Shown piece by piece: positions 23,040-35,022 of a DNA stretch of 64,000 nt (the first letter of the stretch is position 1; the number at the start of each line of letters is the position of its first letter). Location of the stretch: assembly GCA_025716855.1 (NCBI GenBank), contig JAIXMQ010000064.1, positions 1 through 64,000 on the forward strand. Reading direction: 5' to 3'. Origin of the DNA: Pilaira anomala. Lineage: Eukaryota > Mucoromycota > Mucoromycetes > Mucorales > Mucoraceae. The position numbers were made by a program, and so were the translations under genes. The notes under the pieces were generated by a model, which searched no databases, was not told the DNA's origin, and saw only the letters and a list, made by a program, of their open reading frames with translations.

Positions 23040-26029
23040 GCTAAAGTACTCGTATTTAAATATCCTTTTTTACCACCTAAATTCAAAGTATCCAATAAAG
23101 TACGATAAATAAACTTGTATGCCCAAACATTACCACGCATTCTTCTCATATCCACAATATAAAGCCCTGGTAAATTCTTGATACGACATAATTCTATACT
23201 GAACCTCACTTCATCTCCTGGATCCACATTAGGATCACCATAAATAGTTGCCATCTGATTACTATGACTACTCACAGCTTTCTCTACAGATGATGATGAT
23301 GATGGTGGTGGAGGTGTTGAAGCTTGACTTGATCTACGTAATAACATACGGAAAGGTGTACCATGAGGATGATTCAATTGTCTAGGTTGCATTGGTTTCT
23401 TATGTCGAGCACATTTCAACTTGAATTCTCCTCCATCCCGTTTAAATTCTAATCCAAGTGATTTCAATGTTTGTTTCACTTGTTGGAATACTTGAGATGG
23501 TGAACGACTGGTCAAAGCTTCTTGATCTACTGCTCCATGATGCGTACGAAGTTTAAAATCGGTTTCCGGCGTAGCACGATCATGGTGCAACATGGTTGTA
23601 TCACTTGATTGATTTGTAGATTTATGAATCGTGCCTATAAAAAATTAATAATTAATAAAATATACAAGAAAAAAAAAAAAAAAAAAAAAAAAAAACTTAC
23701 TCAATGGCTTCTTCTTAAACCAATCCATTAATTTTTTACCAGCACTACGATGTTTTTCTTTATCAGACAAGGTATGAATCGTATGTTCAGAAACAGAAGG
23801 CATCATGGGTGCACGAGGTTCTGAATTAGGTGGAGTTGTAGTGGTACTTTGACGACGGTGACTAAACGACATTTTGTTTTCTGTCATTGAATTGACTAAT
23901 AAACTTAGTGTCTTTTTACGTGTACCTCTTGAAGATGCAGTAGGTGGTGGAGGTGTATTATTAGGATAACGAGAGGTTGTCGTATTACGTTTTGGATGAG
24001 GTGTACTTGCACTTGAATTGGGTATGGGTGAAGTAGGTTCAGGTTTATTACGTTGTTGTTGTTGTTGAACACTGGATAAAAACTTTGCCTGTAAAATAGA
24101 CTCAGTAGCTGGAGGAGAAGCAGCCTTAGTAGTAGTTGCTAATGACATGTGTCTAGTACGGTTAGTGTTACGTTGAGTGGGTTTAGGCGTGTTGCTATGA
24201 CCAGAAAGGAAATGAAGAACCTTTTCGGTAGAAGATGATACAGTAGATTTAGGTCGTAATTTAGTAGTGGTAGTGGTCGCTTCTATGCCATTTTTAGTAT
24301 CTTTCTTCATGTCTTTCTCCTCTACTACTTTCTTTATTGTCTCTTCTGCCTCTTCTTCCTCTTCTTTTATAGGTGGTGGTAACTCTATTGTTGTAATTTC
24401 TTGCATTGGATCGTCCTCTTGTTCTTTAGGTGGTACTGCTGGTGCGGGTGATACAGGTTCAGGATTCAATTCATTGTTTTCTTCTTCAGTTTGATGAGAT
24501 TTATCTTGTTGATTCAATTGAGCTTCTTCCATAATATCATCATCTTTAGAAACAATTTCTGTTGTTGATTTATTTTCATCATTATCTTGATTTAATTGTT
24601 GTTGATCGTTGTTCTCTACTACTACTACTACGGATTCTTCTTCTTCTTTAATCACGGGTTCATTTGGTACAACGGTCGATTCTTCTTTTTGTTCTGGTCT
24701 TAACGGATCAAGATTAGGCACTGTATTTCTTCTTTGTTGTTGTTCAGGTACAACGGCATCTTCTTCTTCTTCTTCTTCTTGTTGGGTATTATCATTTACA
24801 TTTAAATGAACAAAGAGATGGGTATGAGGACTTAACCAAGGATGAGCCATGATGGTTTCCATTGAACATCTTTTTTCAGGATCAGGTACCAACATTAAAC
24901 TCAAGAGATCACAGGCTTCATCCGAGATATAATCAGGAAAGATGAGAGGGGTATTTAAGATATACTTGTAAAGTAAATTGATATTATAACTTTCTGGGTT
25001 AGCTGGATCATCATCATAAGGTAAATAACCACATAACATTGCAAACAAGATGACTCCACAAGACCAAATATCAACAGCTGGACCAACATAAACACCTTGA
25101 TTCATAACTAATTCAGGTGCAGCATAACAAGGTGATCCACATGAAGTTGACATTAAATCATCTTGAGGTGATGAAAATTGGTTGGCGAATCCAAAATCAG
25201 TAATTAATACATTACGATGTCTATCTAATAACAAATTTTCTAACTTCAAGTCTCGGTGAACAATATGTTTTTGATGCATATAGTGTACGCCACTAATCAG
25301 CTGTGCAAATAATCGACTTGCATCTTTTTCTTTCAAGTATCGATGAGCAAGAATATAATCAAATAATTCTCCTCCTGTGGCGCATTGTAAAATGATTCCA
25401 ATATATTTCTCTGTTTCAATTACATCAAACAATTCAACAATATTCGGATGATGAAGCACCTAATTATTTAATTAATATAACTTGTATAATATAAATCATA
25501 TATATATATATATATATATATTTACTCGTAACACCGATATTTCTCTTTCTACTTTGGTCATACGCGATGAAGAATCGATACTATCTTTTCTAATTAACTT
25601 AATAGCGACCTATAAAAAATAAAAAAATGTGTTGTTTTTTAAGTATATCACATAATAATAATAATTATCTTGTATATTCACCTCTTGCCCTGTCTTGACT
25701 TCAATTCCAAATTTAACTTTACCAAACTCTCCTTCACCTAAAGTTTGTAATAATAAATAAGGTCCAAATACAGTGGGTTTTCTACCAGGTGGTAAATGAT
25801 AATGATATAATTGATAATAATATTGCCACCAAGGTTGGTTATTACGAAGTCTTTCTTGTTGTTCGGCTTCTTGGTGACGTTGAACTGACTTTTGTAACTC
25901 ACTTGGCATGGCTGTAACTGAATATGCTCTTTGCTGATGATGACGAGGTATTGGGTTGATTTGTGTATTATTTGGGTTTTCCATCATGAGATCAGATGTC
26001 TCTAATGGTTGAAGAGGGTGTAAGGTCAT
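22862..26029 (-). CDS. Kin4/Frk1-like CAMK-family Ser/Thr kinase with C-terminal KA1-like domain
   Basis: Four exons on the minus strand: 25682-26029, 25526-25609, 23701-25459, 22862-23634; 987 residues. The kinase domain starts at TVFGPYLLLQTLGEGEFGKV, with Gly loop 98-105, catalytic Lys120 in VAIK, HRDLKLEN (Asp214), DFG (232-234), activation-loop Thr249 in STSCGSPCYAAPE, and DIWSCGVILFAMLCGYLPYD. This wording is closest to yeast Kin4/Frk1, kinases of spindle-position and morphogenesis checkpoints. A very long disordered linker (about 390-730) rich in Glu, Gln, Pro, Ser and Thr follows. The C-terminus (about 777-915: SPSQVFQQVKQTLKSLGLEF; VRFSIELCRIKNLPGLYIVD) looks like a membrane-binding KA1 domain. 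A poly-Ala run of nine follows. Orthology to Kin4 rather than another Snf1-related kinase is probable, not proven. Confidence 0.9.
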
Positions 26030-26131
26030 TTTTTTTTTTTTTTATTTTATTTATTTATTTATTTTTAGTTGTTTAAAATAAAAAAACGTGACGAGAGTCC
26101 TTTTTAAGGAAAAAGGGAATTTTGAATAAAT

Positions 26132-26170
<39 letters not shown>

Positions 26171-26177
26171 AAGAGTT

Positions 26178-26178
<1 letters not shown>

Positions 26179-26214
<36 letters not shown>
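26179..26214 (+). repeat. Homopolymer A36 next to an AG microsatellite
   Basis: 36 consecutive A on the plus strand, after (AG)n at about 26138-26162, in the 295-base spacer between the kinase start and the HAD gene end. It would act as a T36 tract in the kinase promoter or leader. A similar run of 33 A is in the first intron of the coiled-coil gene (48451-48483). Confidence 0.9.
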
Positions 26215-26217
<3 letters not shown>

Positions 26218-26324
26218 AGGGAAAAATAATAAATGAGCAGTAATAAAAAAAAAAAAAACGTGAAAAAATGTACAAAATGCGTGTTGTGTGTTGTATGTTG
26301 TGTAAATAAGAAAGAGTTTTTGAT

Positions 26325-27304
26325 TTAAACCCCTTTCCATAATAAATCATCCTCATCTTCATCTTCACTCATTTCAACTTCAACAGTTTCGTAACTATAG
26401 TAACTAGTTGGACGATCAAATAATTCATCTTCTTCTTCAACACTACTATCTTCACCTTCAGTAAAAGAATCAGGGAAATAACAAAATCTTAAAGGACTTG
26501 TCGGTTTTGGAAATTGAGCAATGATTTCTTTCCAATTCATCATACGATGTACGTTTTCTGATAGTTCGGTAGGAGCCCGATGATATAATCTTTTTGAAGT
26601 AGAAGTCAAAGTAGGTGGAGATCTACTATTACTATTCTTTTTCTGAATCATCATCTCTTGATGATTCCAATTATATTTACCCTTACGGTCATACAATAAT
26701 ATATCAATCCCTAAACTGGAACAGTCCAATGCGTGTTCTAATGAATCATCTATTAATACATCTACGCCAATTTCTTGACAAATAACTGATTTTGGTTTAG
26801 AGATGTACTCTAATTGTTCTGTATCTGTTAAATTCAAATTACAGAAATAAATACTTTCAAAAATGCCTACACAGAAAAAAAAAAAAAAAAAAATTTTTTT
26901 CTTGTTCAACATAAAATATTATTCCTGTGTACACTGTTCATGGTAATACCTGGATAATGTTTATCAACAAAACGTTTAGTCTTTTCGGCAATAAATTGTT
27001 GCCTGGAAGTCACAATGACTAGAGTGAAATGACGCCTTTTCAACATCTTGAGTGCTTCTAGTGCAAAATCCCGAATAGGTTCAATTTGATCAAAATAATG
27101 AGAATCATAAAAATCTCTCATCTTTAGGTAACTTTCTTCTCTTGTGCCTCCCCATACTTTTGAATAATCATACGTATTAAAATCTGCAACGCTGAATTCA
27201 GTTCCATAACAATCATTGTGCCATAAAACTAAGCTTTCTAATGTATGAGCCAATGTTTGATCCAAGTCAACTGCAATTACTTTGCGGGCTTGTTTAGAAT
27301 ACAT
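26325..27304 (-). CDS. HAD-superfamily nucleotidase-like protein
   Basis: Two exons on the minus strand, 26950-27304 and 26325-26866; 298 residues. The start is the ATG at 27304; an upstream in-frame ATG would need translation through a TG/CA microsatellite. The HAD motif I is KVIAVDLDQTLAH (Asp13, Asp15, Thr17), motif II is FTLVIVTSRQQF, and motif IV is VDVLIDDSLEHAL. Together with the early helical cap (TYDYSKVWGGTREESYLKM) this resembles the 5'(3')-deoxyribonucleotidase/NT5C-like family, which dephosphorylates nucleoside monophosphates. The C-terminal third is acidic and low-complexity (SYETVEVEMSEDEDEDDLLW) and outside the domain. Substrate is unknown. Confidence 0.8.
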
Positions 27305-27306
27305 TT

Positions 27307-27308
<2 letters not shown>

Positions 27309-27337
<29 letters not shown>
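27309..27337 (+). repeat. TG/CA dinucleotide microsatellite
   Basis: About 14 TG units directly upstream of the HAD gene start codon (minus-strand leader). It creates a spurious upstream extension of the HAD frame. Confidence 0.9.
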
Positions 27338-27340
<3 letters not shown>

Positions 27341-27535
27341 AATAAAAATATAAATAAAAAAAGAGAAAGGAAGAAAGAATAGAAAACCATCTTCCACCCG
27401 ACTGAACTAGGTAATTTTTTTTTTTTTATATATTGGAACTCAATTTTTTTTTTTTTCCTTTTTTTTTATACAGACGGACGGATAAAAAAAAGACATCACC
27501 ACAACAACAACCCCTCAATTTTTTTTTTTTTTCAG

Positions 27536-27748
27536 GAGAAACAAGGGCAACCGTCAATAAACACTTCTTTTCAATTGAAAGAACTATATCAAATCATACT
27601 GTTCATTGAACAATTAAGCGCTGCAATAATTTATTCTTATTTAATTGCAGCAGCAGCAGGATTTATTTTTTTACCCGATTCAGTCCATACAAGTAGAAAT
27701 GTAGCATTTTTGAAACCTGTTTTGGGTCAAGACCAGTGTAACTTATAA
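27536..27748 (+). other. Possible last exon of an unrecognised small gene
   Basis: After a strong acceptor (poly-T then CAG at 27533-27535) an open frame of 70 codons runs to TAA at 27746-27748. Its reading has protein-like character: SFQLKELYQIILFIEQLS, then AAIIYSYLIAAAAGFIFLP, and a C-terminal FLKPVLGQDQCNL. It contains no Met, so a start would have to lie in an upstream exon; an earlier GT..AG pair (GTAATT near 27413, ATACAG near 27472) exists but no ATG-bearing exon was found before it. I recognise no family. Confidence 0.25.
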
Positions 27749-29698
27749 AATAAAAAAAAAAAAAGTGACATATTGCTTATGCTTACCTATTAGATTAATC
27801 TTTACTTTGTATATTACTCTAATTAAAAGAATTATCTTTCTCTTTGAACATCTCAACAAAAACAATGACTGCTTTGATCTACAGTTTTTTTCTCCTTATT
27901 TTTTCATAATATTTTGACTGAAACACGGAGTAACTATTAAAAAAAAAAAAAATCCCTTCATTTTGAGGGTTAAAGACTAAGAAGAAGTATAATAGCTAAA
28001 TCAAGCTGCACAACTGTCTAAAAATCTGGCAAGACAGCTGTTAACATCAAAGTCCAGTTTTATCTAATTCGCAGTAATAAGTGAATCACTGATTATAAGT
28101 GGGCGGATTTGATCTGACGAAAGAGAGACTCAGCTTTTCCTGTATGACATGCATTCGCATTTTTTACTACCAGCTGCAGCAAATCATAAAGACTTGTAAC
28201 GTAGTTACGCCGATATGTATTTATCAGGTCATCTCTACTTTTCTCTTTTTCAAGTGTTACTTAAAACCATCTGAATTTATTTAGTAAAATACGCAATCAT
28301 GTTATATACATCCTGAACTATAATTATAAACTTACACCTCAATTGATCTATATAAAAAGAATCGGCACATATGATTTGTGTTATTTATTTATTTCTTCAC
28401 ACGCCACATGATAAATATAGCAAACAGGTTTATTTAATTTGATTATTAATCTCTTTGTTTTTTTTTTCTTCTATCTCTTTCTTTCCTCTCTTTCTTTAAA
28501 AGATAAAAAAAAAAAGAGAGAGACCATAACGTGAATCTATCCTGTCAATTCCTTCCTAATCTCTTGTTTGACCATAAACTCTATCCAGACAAGAGATTGT
28601 ATCAAACAAGAAACAGCTTTGTGAAACATGCACAATCTATACGTGTTGTTAATGACAAGGTATATCTTCTGCTCCCAGTTGCTCATTATTTAATAAATCT
28701 CAATAGTAAGTGGTCTTTTTCAGCGCAGACTGCATGATGTATGTGGATGTAGAAAAAATTCCGTTCGTGGTAAGGTGGTCTTCAGCAAGCGAAAAAAAAA
28801 AAGGTAATTTGATAAAGGCATTGACGTAACTGGAAAATGTCGTCACAGTAAAAGTATCTGGATGGCTTTAAGGAACTACCTGCTATGAAGAGGGTGTCCA
28901 GAAGAACATCTTCTAGAACGAAGTGGTACTACGTAATAACATATATATATTAATTTAACACAAATTAATTAGGGATGATTCCCACTTATTACGTGTTCTG
29001 AAGGGATGAAAGTGAAAACAGCAACAGTAGTAATATAACTCTTCCCGGGTTAGAGGATTCCACCCAGAACGAACGAAAGTCATAGACGTTCCTGAAAACT
29101 TGTTTTTTTTTTTTGAACTGAGGCCTTCTCCCCCAGATGGCGTTATGCTATAGGATGCTGATATTTTGGTTTAACATGATGATCAAGAGAGAGAGAGGCG
29201 TAAAAGTTTTCCTAGTCTAGGATGTGAAGAACAATCTGTGTTGTGAGGGAAGTTGATTATGAGAGAGGACGACTCTGCCCAGCCCCGTTTTCTCATCATC
29301 AGGGGGGGATAATTTGTTCGCTTTAAAAGATACTTTTGGCAAACGGATACAAGGATGCCATTACATTCACAGATGAAATCGAGCAAAACTTGAAAACGAT
29401 AAAACTATAAAGGATTGTTTAAAATCACCTTGCTTATGAATCGAAAGCCAAAGGATTACTCACAGTCAATTTCTACAGGCATGATTAATAACAAATGAAT
29501 ACCATTTCTCATTTTTAAACTTTTCCAAAAACTATTTAGCTTGGGAATTGATCAAATTCCATAATAGCTACATGTCTTTTATTAGAGATATCGATAACTA
29601 CGGCTGAAAATGATGTCACAATCAAGATTTCGTCGTCAGAAGCATTGAGAAAGATGATTTAGAAAAGAGAAACGTTCAGAAGTATTTATATCAATTTG

Positions 29699-29700
<2 letters not shown>

Positions 29701-29741
<41 letters not shown>
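29701..29741 (+). repeat. AAC trinucleotide microsatellite
   Basis: About 13-14 perfect AAC units in non-coding DNA. Confidence 0.95.
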
Positions 29742-30042
29742 AGTTTATCTTTAATTACATGAATTAGGGGGTGAATCAGGGATTCTCTCAAGTAACTATA
29801 CAAATGTAGGATTCAAAGTTTGACTTATTACGGACATTATTTTAATACAGATAAAAACTGTGGTGTGTGATGTAACAGTGATAAATTAATGTCATACCAT
29901 TTAAATAAATAAATAAATAAAAGTTTCACTTTTAAAGAGTTTTTCTTTTCAAAGATATTTTCTTTGTTAATTTTAGGAATGTTTATTTGAGAGTAGAACG
30001 GGGTCTTTTGTAACAAAAAACGATAGAAAGGAAAATGCTAAT

Positions 30043-30068
30043 ATGTATGTATGTATGTATGTATGTAT
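30043..30068 (+). repeat. ATGT tetranucleotide microsatellite
   Basis: Six to seven perfect ATGT units in non-coding DNA. Confidence 0.95.
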
Positions 30069-31153
30069 ACATTACATACAAATTGTTACATAATGAACCG
30101 GACAGAAAATTGAATAAAGAAAATAAAATATTCACTTCGGAATCCAAAGCGGAGGCAACCTTGTGGCACCCATTTGAGAACTCCCAAATTTAGAGGTACT
30201 GACTTGATTTGATCATGCCTTTTTTTTTTTTTTTTTGAAGCAACAGCAGCATCTAGTACATGATTTCGATTCAAAATGTTCCATGACTCGAGTTGACAGA
30301 TAATCACTCAAAATATAACTCATGATCTGTATTCCGTTTTCAGTCTTGACATATCGAATTATATATGTATATCGTGAGAGTAGTAGTTAGTGTTTAAAAA
30401 AAAAAAAAAACTCGAATACAGATTTAGTATATACCTGTATTATATACATTGTTGGCTGCAGATAAAAAAAAAAAAATTACGTCGAGATTCACTCGGTTCT
30501 AAAGCAATATTGACATTTAGATTGTCATTCATACTACATTATCTATTGGTAAAAGAATTAAATGAACTCTTTTTTTTTTAAAGTATATACTCTCACTGTC
30601 ATGTCAATATATACTGAAAAATCATTTTAGCTTACTTTTATAAGTAATTTGTAAATTACTACAACAATGACTTGAAACAAGTTACTATCTTGTCTAAATA
30701 AATTAAAAAGGACAAAGAGAGTGAGTGAGAGAGTCATCAGGTTACCATGACAATATTAATCATGCAACATCAAACGGTCACGCTTGTCAAATAAATAAAA
30801 AAAAAAGGGGGGGGGGAGGAGGTTTACTTTATTCGTGACGAACGGCGAGAGAGAGAGAGAGAGAGAAAAACTACATCATTATTATCAAAATCATGACTAT
30901 GTGTGTGTGTGTGTGTGTAAAAAAAAAAACTAAACATTCCACCAACTTTATTTGAATTGTCAAATGGTCTCTTTTTAATCATTCCTTATTTACTTTTTGT
31001 TTTAAACATTTTAAAACTGTTTTCTTCGTTGTTAAATGTAAATAAAATAATAATAAAAAAGATTTACATCAACGTAAAAAAAAAAAAAAAAAAAGTTTTG
31101 ACAAGAAAATCATCCAGGGATAAAAAAGAGATGTCAAGACATTTAAAAAAAAA

Positions 31154-31180
31154 GGGGGGGGGGGGTGGGGGTGGAAGAGG
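31154..31180 (+). repeat. G-rich run with quadruplex potential
   Basis: Twelve G, then TGGGGGTGG and AAGAGG. It stands out in AT-rich DNA and could fold as a G-quadruplex if single-stranded. Related G-runs sit at 15197-15206 and 30807-30816. Confidence 0.7.
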
Positions 31181-31788
31181 GGACAAAAAAAAAATAAAGG
31201 TTGATAATATAGGAGAACCAAGCTAAATAGCCACTCAAATCTGACAATTACTCCTTGTTTATTTACCTTTATTAATAGTCTAATTGATAATTATACGTAT
31301 AAATTAATCACATTATGAAAACAAGTAAAAAGTTTTATATCCTGTCAAACAGTCTCATCATCCTCAAATTCTCTTAAATAAAAAAGAGTTGAAAGAAATA
31401 ATAAAAAAGAAAAAATAATGTAAGTTGTTGTTGTTGTTGTTTTTTTGTTGTTGTTTATAAACAACTTTTTCATCCCTTGCTCTCAAGGGCTGTCAAAAAA
31501 AAAGCTATCTTTTTTTTTTTTTTTTTTGTACTCCTTACTATCACCCCCTTCTTTTTTTTTTTTCACTTCTTTATCTATTTACTTTCTTTCTTTCTCCAAA
31601 AAAAAAAAAAAAAATAGTATATACAATGTCTATATGCAAAATAAAAGCATCTTCGGGCAGACAAAAATAAAAAAGACTAGTTTTGTTTTAGATTGAAAAC
31701 GCAGCTGAGGTTGTTTAATTCCTGTCACGTACGTACCTTTTTTTGCCGATCAATCCCCCATAACGATATGCACGTCCCTTGAATTGAT

Positions 31789-31796
31789 ATAAATAG
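31789..31796 (+). promoter_or_regulatory. TATA box of the homeobox gene
   Basis: TATAAATA, 129 bases before the start codon at 31925, followed by pyrimidine-rich leader. A CCCCC tract lies about 30 bases upstream. Confidence 0.55.
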
Positions 31797-31874
31797 CTCT
31801 TACGTTTTCTTTATATTTCTTTCTCTTTCTCTTTCTTTCCTTTTTTTTTTTTTTTTTTTTAAATATATTCCCAC

Positions 31875-31905
<31 letters not shown>

Positions 31906-31924
31906 TTCTCTTTTTCTTTCTGTA

Positions 31925-32878
31925 ATGTATCGACAACAAAACATGAGTCATAGTACTATGGATACAACCACTGTAAGAAAAAAAGAAAAAAGAAAAAGAA
32001 ATAATAATTTAATAATAAACTAATAAATGGATAAGCTTCGTATATTTAGTCCAGTCATTTTATTTCATGATGCAACAGTTTGTAGTGATAATCAGGTGAT
32101 CCAACTCAAAAAACAAAAGGTGAATGCAATGTTAAAATCCAACGTTCAATTCTGGAGTAACGTCATCCAGAGTACTCGAAACAATAGTGCATTTACATCA
32201 CCACCTCAAACGCCACCACCTACATTATTTACTTCATGTAATTCATCCGTTACATCTTCTTGTGATGAACCAACTACAGCTACCACTACTACTACTACTA
32301 CTAATAATAATCATAATATTACAACATCAAGACAGAAATGGTATGGTACACCATCAGATGATAATAATACAGATTTGGAAGATGATGTAGATGTTGAAGA
32401 AGAAGAAGAGGAGGAAGATGAACCAATCCCAACCGTTAAAAAGCGAGTGAAATCAACCAATGGTAGAAAGCGTAGAGGAAATTTACCAAAGAGTGTGACA
32501 GCCATATTAAAGCAATGGTTAATTGATCACTGTAGACATCCTTATCCAACTGAAGAAGAAAAGAGATCATTAAGAATAAAGACCAATTTGACATTGAACC
32601 AAATTAGTAATTGGTTTATTAATGCTCGTAGAAGAATTTTACCCTTAATTCTTTCTACTCCAAATTATTCTACAACCACAAACGTCACAACAACCAATAA
32701 TCATTCTACTTTAAAAGAAAAAAAGACGAGAAGAAAAAGAGGTTGGATGTCTGAAGAATCCAATGGTAAATATATATATATATAAATTTATTATCAATTT
32801 AAATAATTTTTTTTTTTTTTTTTTTTAGTAGAGAATAAACACTTGTTTCCAAAAGGAAGACGTCAGCAATTAGCATAA
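31925..32878 (+). CDS. TALE-class homeodomain transcription factor
   Basis: Three exons, 31925-31972, 32036-32765 and 32829-32878, give 275 residues. If the weak first intron is not used, an alternative start is the ATG at 32027. The homeodomain (about residues 161-218) reads RRGNLPKSVTAILKQWLIDH, then CRHPYPTEEEKRSLRIKT, then NQISNWFINARRRIL. The three extra residues around PYP between helices 1 and 2 mark the TALE class, and WF.N.R in helix 3 (Trp209, Phe210) is the recognition core. Low-complexity Thr/Asn and acidic Glu runs precede the domain; a basic KKTRRKRG follows it. TALE proteins regulate sexual or developmental programmes in fungi; the targets are unknown. No second DNA-binding domain is seen. 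Confidence 0.88.
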
Positions 32879-33201
32879 ACTCCCAAATTATAAATATTTT
32901 TTTTTTTTTCATATGTGTACAGTAAAAAATAAATTTTCTCTCTTTCTGACAGAATTCCGAAATTCTTGAATAAATTTATGCAGCAAAGATTTCTAAAATT
33001 TGACAAAAATTCACATTTGAGGTGTCACGAAAATCTCCACAAAAAAAAAAAAAAAATCCAGTTACAAAAACTCCGATGCTAAAACTTTTTTCTTTTTTTT
33101 TATGCCAGTGAAAACATTTGTTCCTGACTATTCCGAAAAAGATAAAAAAGATACTTTTTTTACGGAAAATGTTTCGCATTTCAAAAAAAAAAAAAAAAAA
33201 C

Positions 33202-33237
<36 letters not shown>

Positions 33238-33807
33238 ACTTTCCAAAGAGGGCTTTGTAAGCTCCAATTGAATAACCCCAAAAAAAGACACAATCAAATT
33301 AGAAAAAAAAAAAAAATTGATAACAAACAAATAAATCTTGGAGCACAAGATCGATTCTCATGATGTATACAATGCGCCTTTTTTTATTTTTTTTTTTATT
33401 TGATTCTTTTTTATTATACTGATTAAAAAAAAAATAACAAAATAACAAAAAGTTGTAATGTGTCTGGAAAAAGGCGGGAAACGTTAAAAAAAAAAAAAAA
33501 AAGATCACAATCAGTGAAGTTTATCAGTGGTTGGTTTCAAAAAAAAAATGACACTTGGGCCAACTTTTTGGGTTTTTTGACGCCATTTTAAAAAAAAAAA
33601 AATTATTTCTGTTGATACTTGTGTAAAGTTATTAAATACCTATCTACAGTAAGTTTCTTATGGGGTTAAAATCAAACCTTTCTTGTACAACGGTATTTTT
33701 TTTTTTTTTGTAAAACAATCGAAAGAGAAAAAAAGGTCCAGAATAGCTGAGTTTTAATTGGTGAAACGATTTGTAAAAAAGAAGAAAAAAAAAAAAAAAA
33801 AAATTAA
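32879..33807. other. Spacer between homeobox and PP1-subunit genes
   Basis: Poly-A/T-rich sequence with a GT microsatellite at 33203-33235. Open frames are translations of homopolymers. The promoter of the PP1-subunit gene lies at its right end. Confidence 0.55.
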
Positions 33808-33815
33808 TATAAATA
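33808..33815 (+). promoter_or_regulatory. TATA box of the PP1 glycogen-targeting gene
   Basis: TATAAATA 100 bases before the ATG at 33916, followed by a long T-run, similar in spacing to the TATA box of the homeobox gene upstream. Confidence 0.6.
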
Positions 33816-33915
33816 GGAAGCTTTTTTTTAGAGTATCTTTTTTTTTTTTTTTTTTTTTTTTTTATTTATTACTGTATAATCTTTTCTTCTCTCTGTAAAT
33901 AATAATACTTATAAA

Positions 33916-35022
33916 ATGACATCTACATTATCACCACATTTTATGCCAATGGCAAGTCAATGTAAAAGAAGAGTTTTATTAAAGAGGTCTACACATCAAA
34001 TGAATGACCCATATGTTATTCAACAAATAAGAGATGATCCTAAAAAGAAAACGGTACGATTTGATGAAACAAAAGATCAAGTACGTTACTTTTACAAGTC
34101 TCAATCACCTTTAAATGCTAAACAAGATCCACCTTTAATGGAAAATTCACTTGAAGATTTCAAATTAACTTTACCTCACTGGCCAACAAGAAATAGTATT
34201 TTTTATAATACTGATCAAAAGATTCGTATGGAAACTGTTGCATTGGTAGAAGCTGATTACGATTTAATGTCTCAATCCAAGTTTTTACTCGAAGGTCGTT
34301 GTAGAGCTATGAACATTTCTTTTGAAAAAACTGTTTCTATTCGTTATTCCTTTGATTTATGGCGTACTTTTTCTGAAACTACTGGTGAATTTCGTGAATC
34401 AATCGCTTCTACTTCAAATACTTGGGATAGATTTGTATTTCATATTCCTATCGATTCTAAAAAATATTCACAATCTCTTTATCTTGCACTAAGATATACT
34501 GTTGGTGAACAAGAATTTTGGGATAATAATAATGGTATGAATTATGAAGTAGTACTTACTTGTACTAAAGAACAAGAACAACAACAAGAACAACAAGAAC
34601 AAGAACAAGAACAAGAACGAGAACAAGATGACTTAATGACAAATATCATGACTCAAGATGAACAAGATGAGCCGGATCTTATCAAGGAAAATATAAAGGT
34701 TTTAGGAAGAAGATATGACTTTACTGCATCTCTTTCTGCAGCTCGTAAGCCTTACTTTGCATCACCTCCACCTTCTCCTCCTGGTACTCCTATAGATAAT
34801 GAGAATTTCAATTATACCCCACCTGTATTCTTTGATAATTCTTCATTATCGCAAGAATCCACTTATTTAGTTCAAAAGAAACCTTCTAATCAACAAACCT
34901 CTTTATCTTCTCCACCACCAGAACCTCAAATGTCTTATTCTGATTTCGTAAACAAGTATTGCTTTTATAATTCTCATTCCACTCCAATCTATAGCAGCTC
35001 TCCATCACCCGTTCTTTCTTAA
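33916..35022 (+). CDS. Glycogen-targeting regulatory subunit of protein phosphatase 1 (Gac1/PPP1R3-like)
   Basis: Single-exon gene, 368 residues. It carries the PP1-docking motif KTVRF (45-49, of the [RK].V.F type) followed by a CBM21 glycogen-binding domain, about 105-215. The domain reads VALVEADYDLMSQSKFLLEG, VSIRYSFDLWRTFSE, WDRFVFHIPI, SLYLALRYTVG and finally EFWDNNNGMNYEV, the W.NN..NY signature. Such subunits bring PP1 to glycogen, activating glycogen synthase. A Gln/Glu run (EQEQQQEQQEQEQEQEREQ) then a Ser/Pro-rich tail follow. No intron is visible. TATA box 100 bases upstream. Confidence 0.93.
   Translation: MTSTLSPHFMPMASQCKRRVLLKRSTHQMNDPYVIQQIRDDPKKKTVRFDETKDQVRYFYKSQSPLNAKQDPPLMENSLEDFKLTLPHWPTRNSIFYNTDQKIRMETVALVEADYDLMSQSKFLLEGRCRAMNISFEKTVSIRYSFDLWRTFSETTGEFRESIASTSNTWDRFVFHIPIDSKKYSQSLYLALRYTVGEQEFWDNNNGMNYEVVLTCTKEQEQQQEQQEQEQEQEREQDDLMTNIMTQDEQDEPDLIKENIKVLGRRYDFTASLSAARKPYFASPPPSPPGTPIDNENFNYTPPVFFDNSSLSQESTYLVQKKPSNQQTSLSSPPPEPQMSYSDFVNKYCFYNSHSTPIYSSSPSPVLS

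Larger units (their letters stand above)
27749..31788. other. Gene-poor spacer upstream of the homeobox gene
   Basis: Four kilobases of AT-rich DNA with short A/T runs, an AAC array (29701-29741), an ATGT array (30043-30068), AG and GT dinucleotide runs near 30850-30920, and G-runs at 30807-30816 and 31154-31180. ORFs here are short, begin with TTG or GTG, or translate homopolymers. No tRNA or known structural RNA was recognised. It may contain distant regulatory DNA for the homeobox gene or unseen non-coding RNA. Confidence 0.5.

Noticed and set aside
27305..27397. Upstream extension of the HAD protein through a His/Thr repeat
   Set aside because: It is a translation of the TG/CA microsatellite; the ATG at 27304 directly precedes the conserved domain.
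28531..28737. 68-codon ORF in the gene-poor spacer
   Set aside because: Starts with GTG, has no recognised motif and no supporting splice context; probably chance, though the reading is less repetitive than its neighbours.
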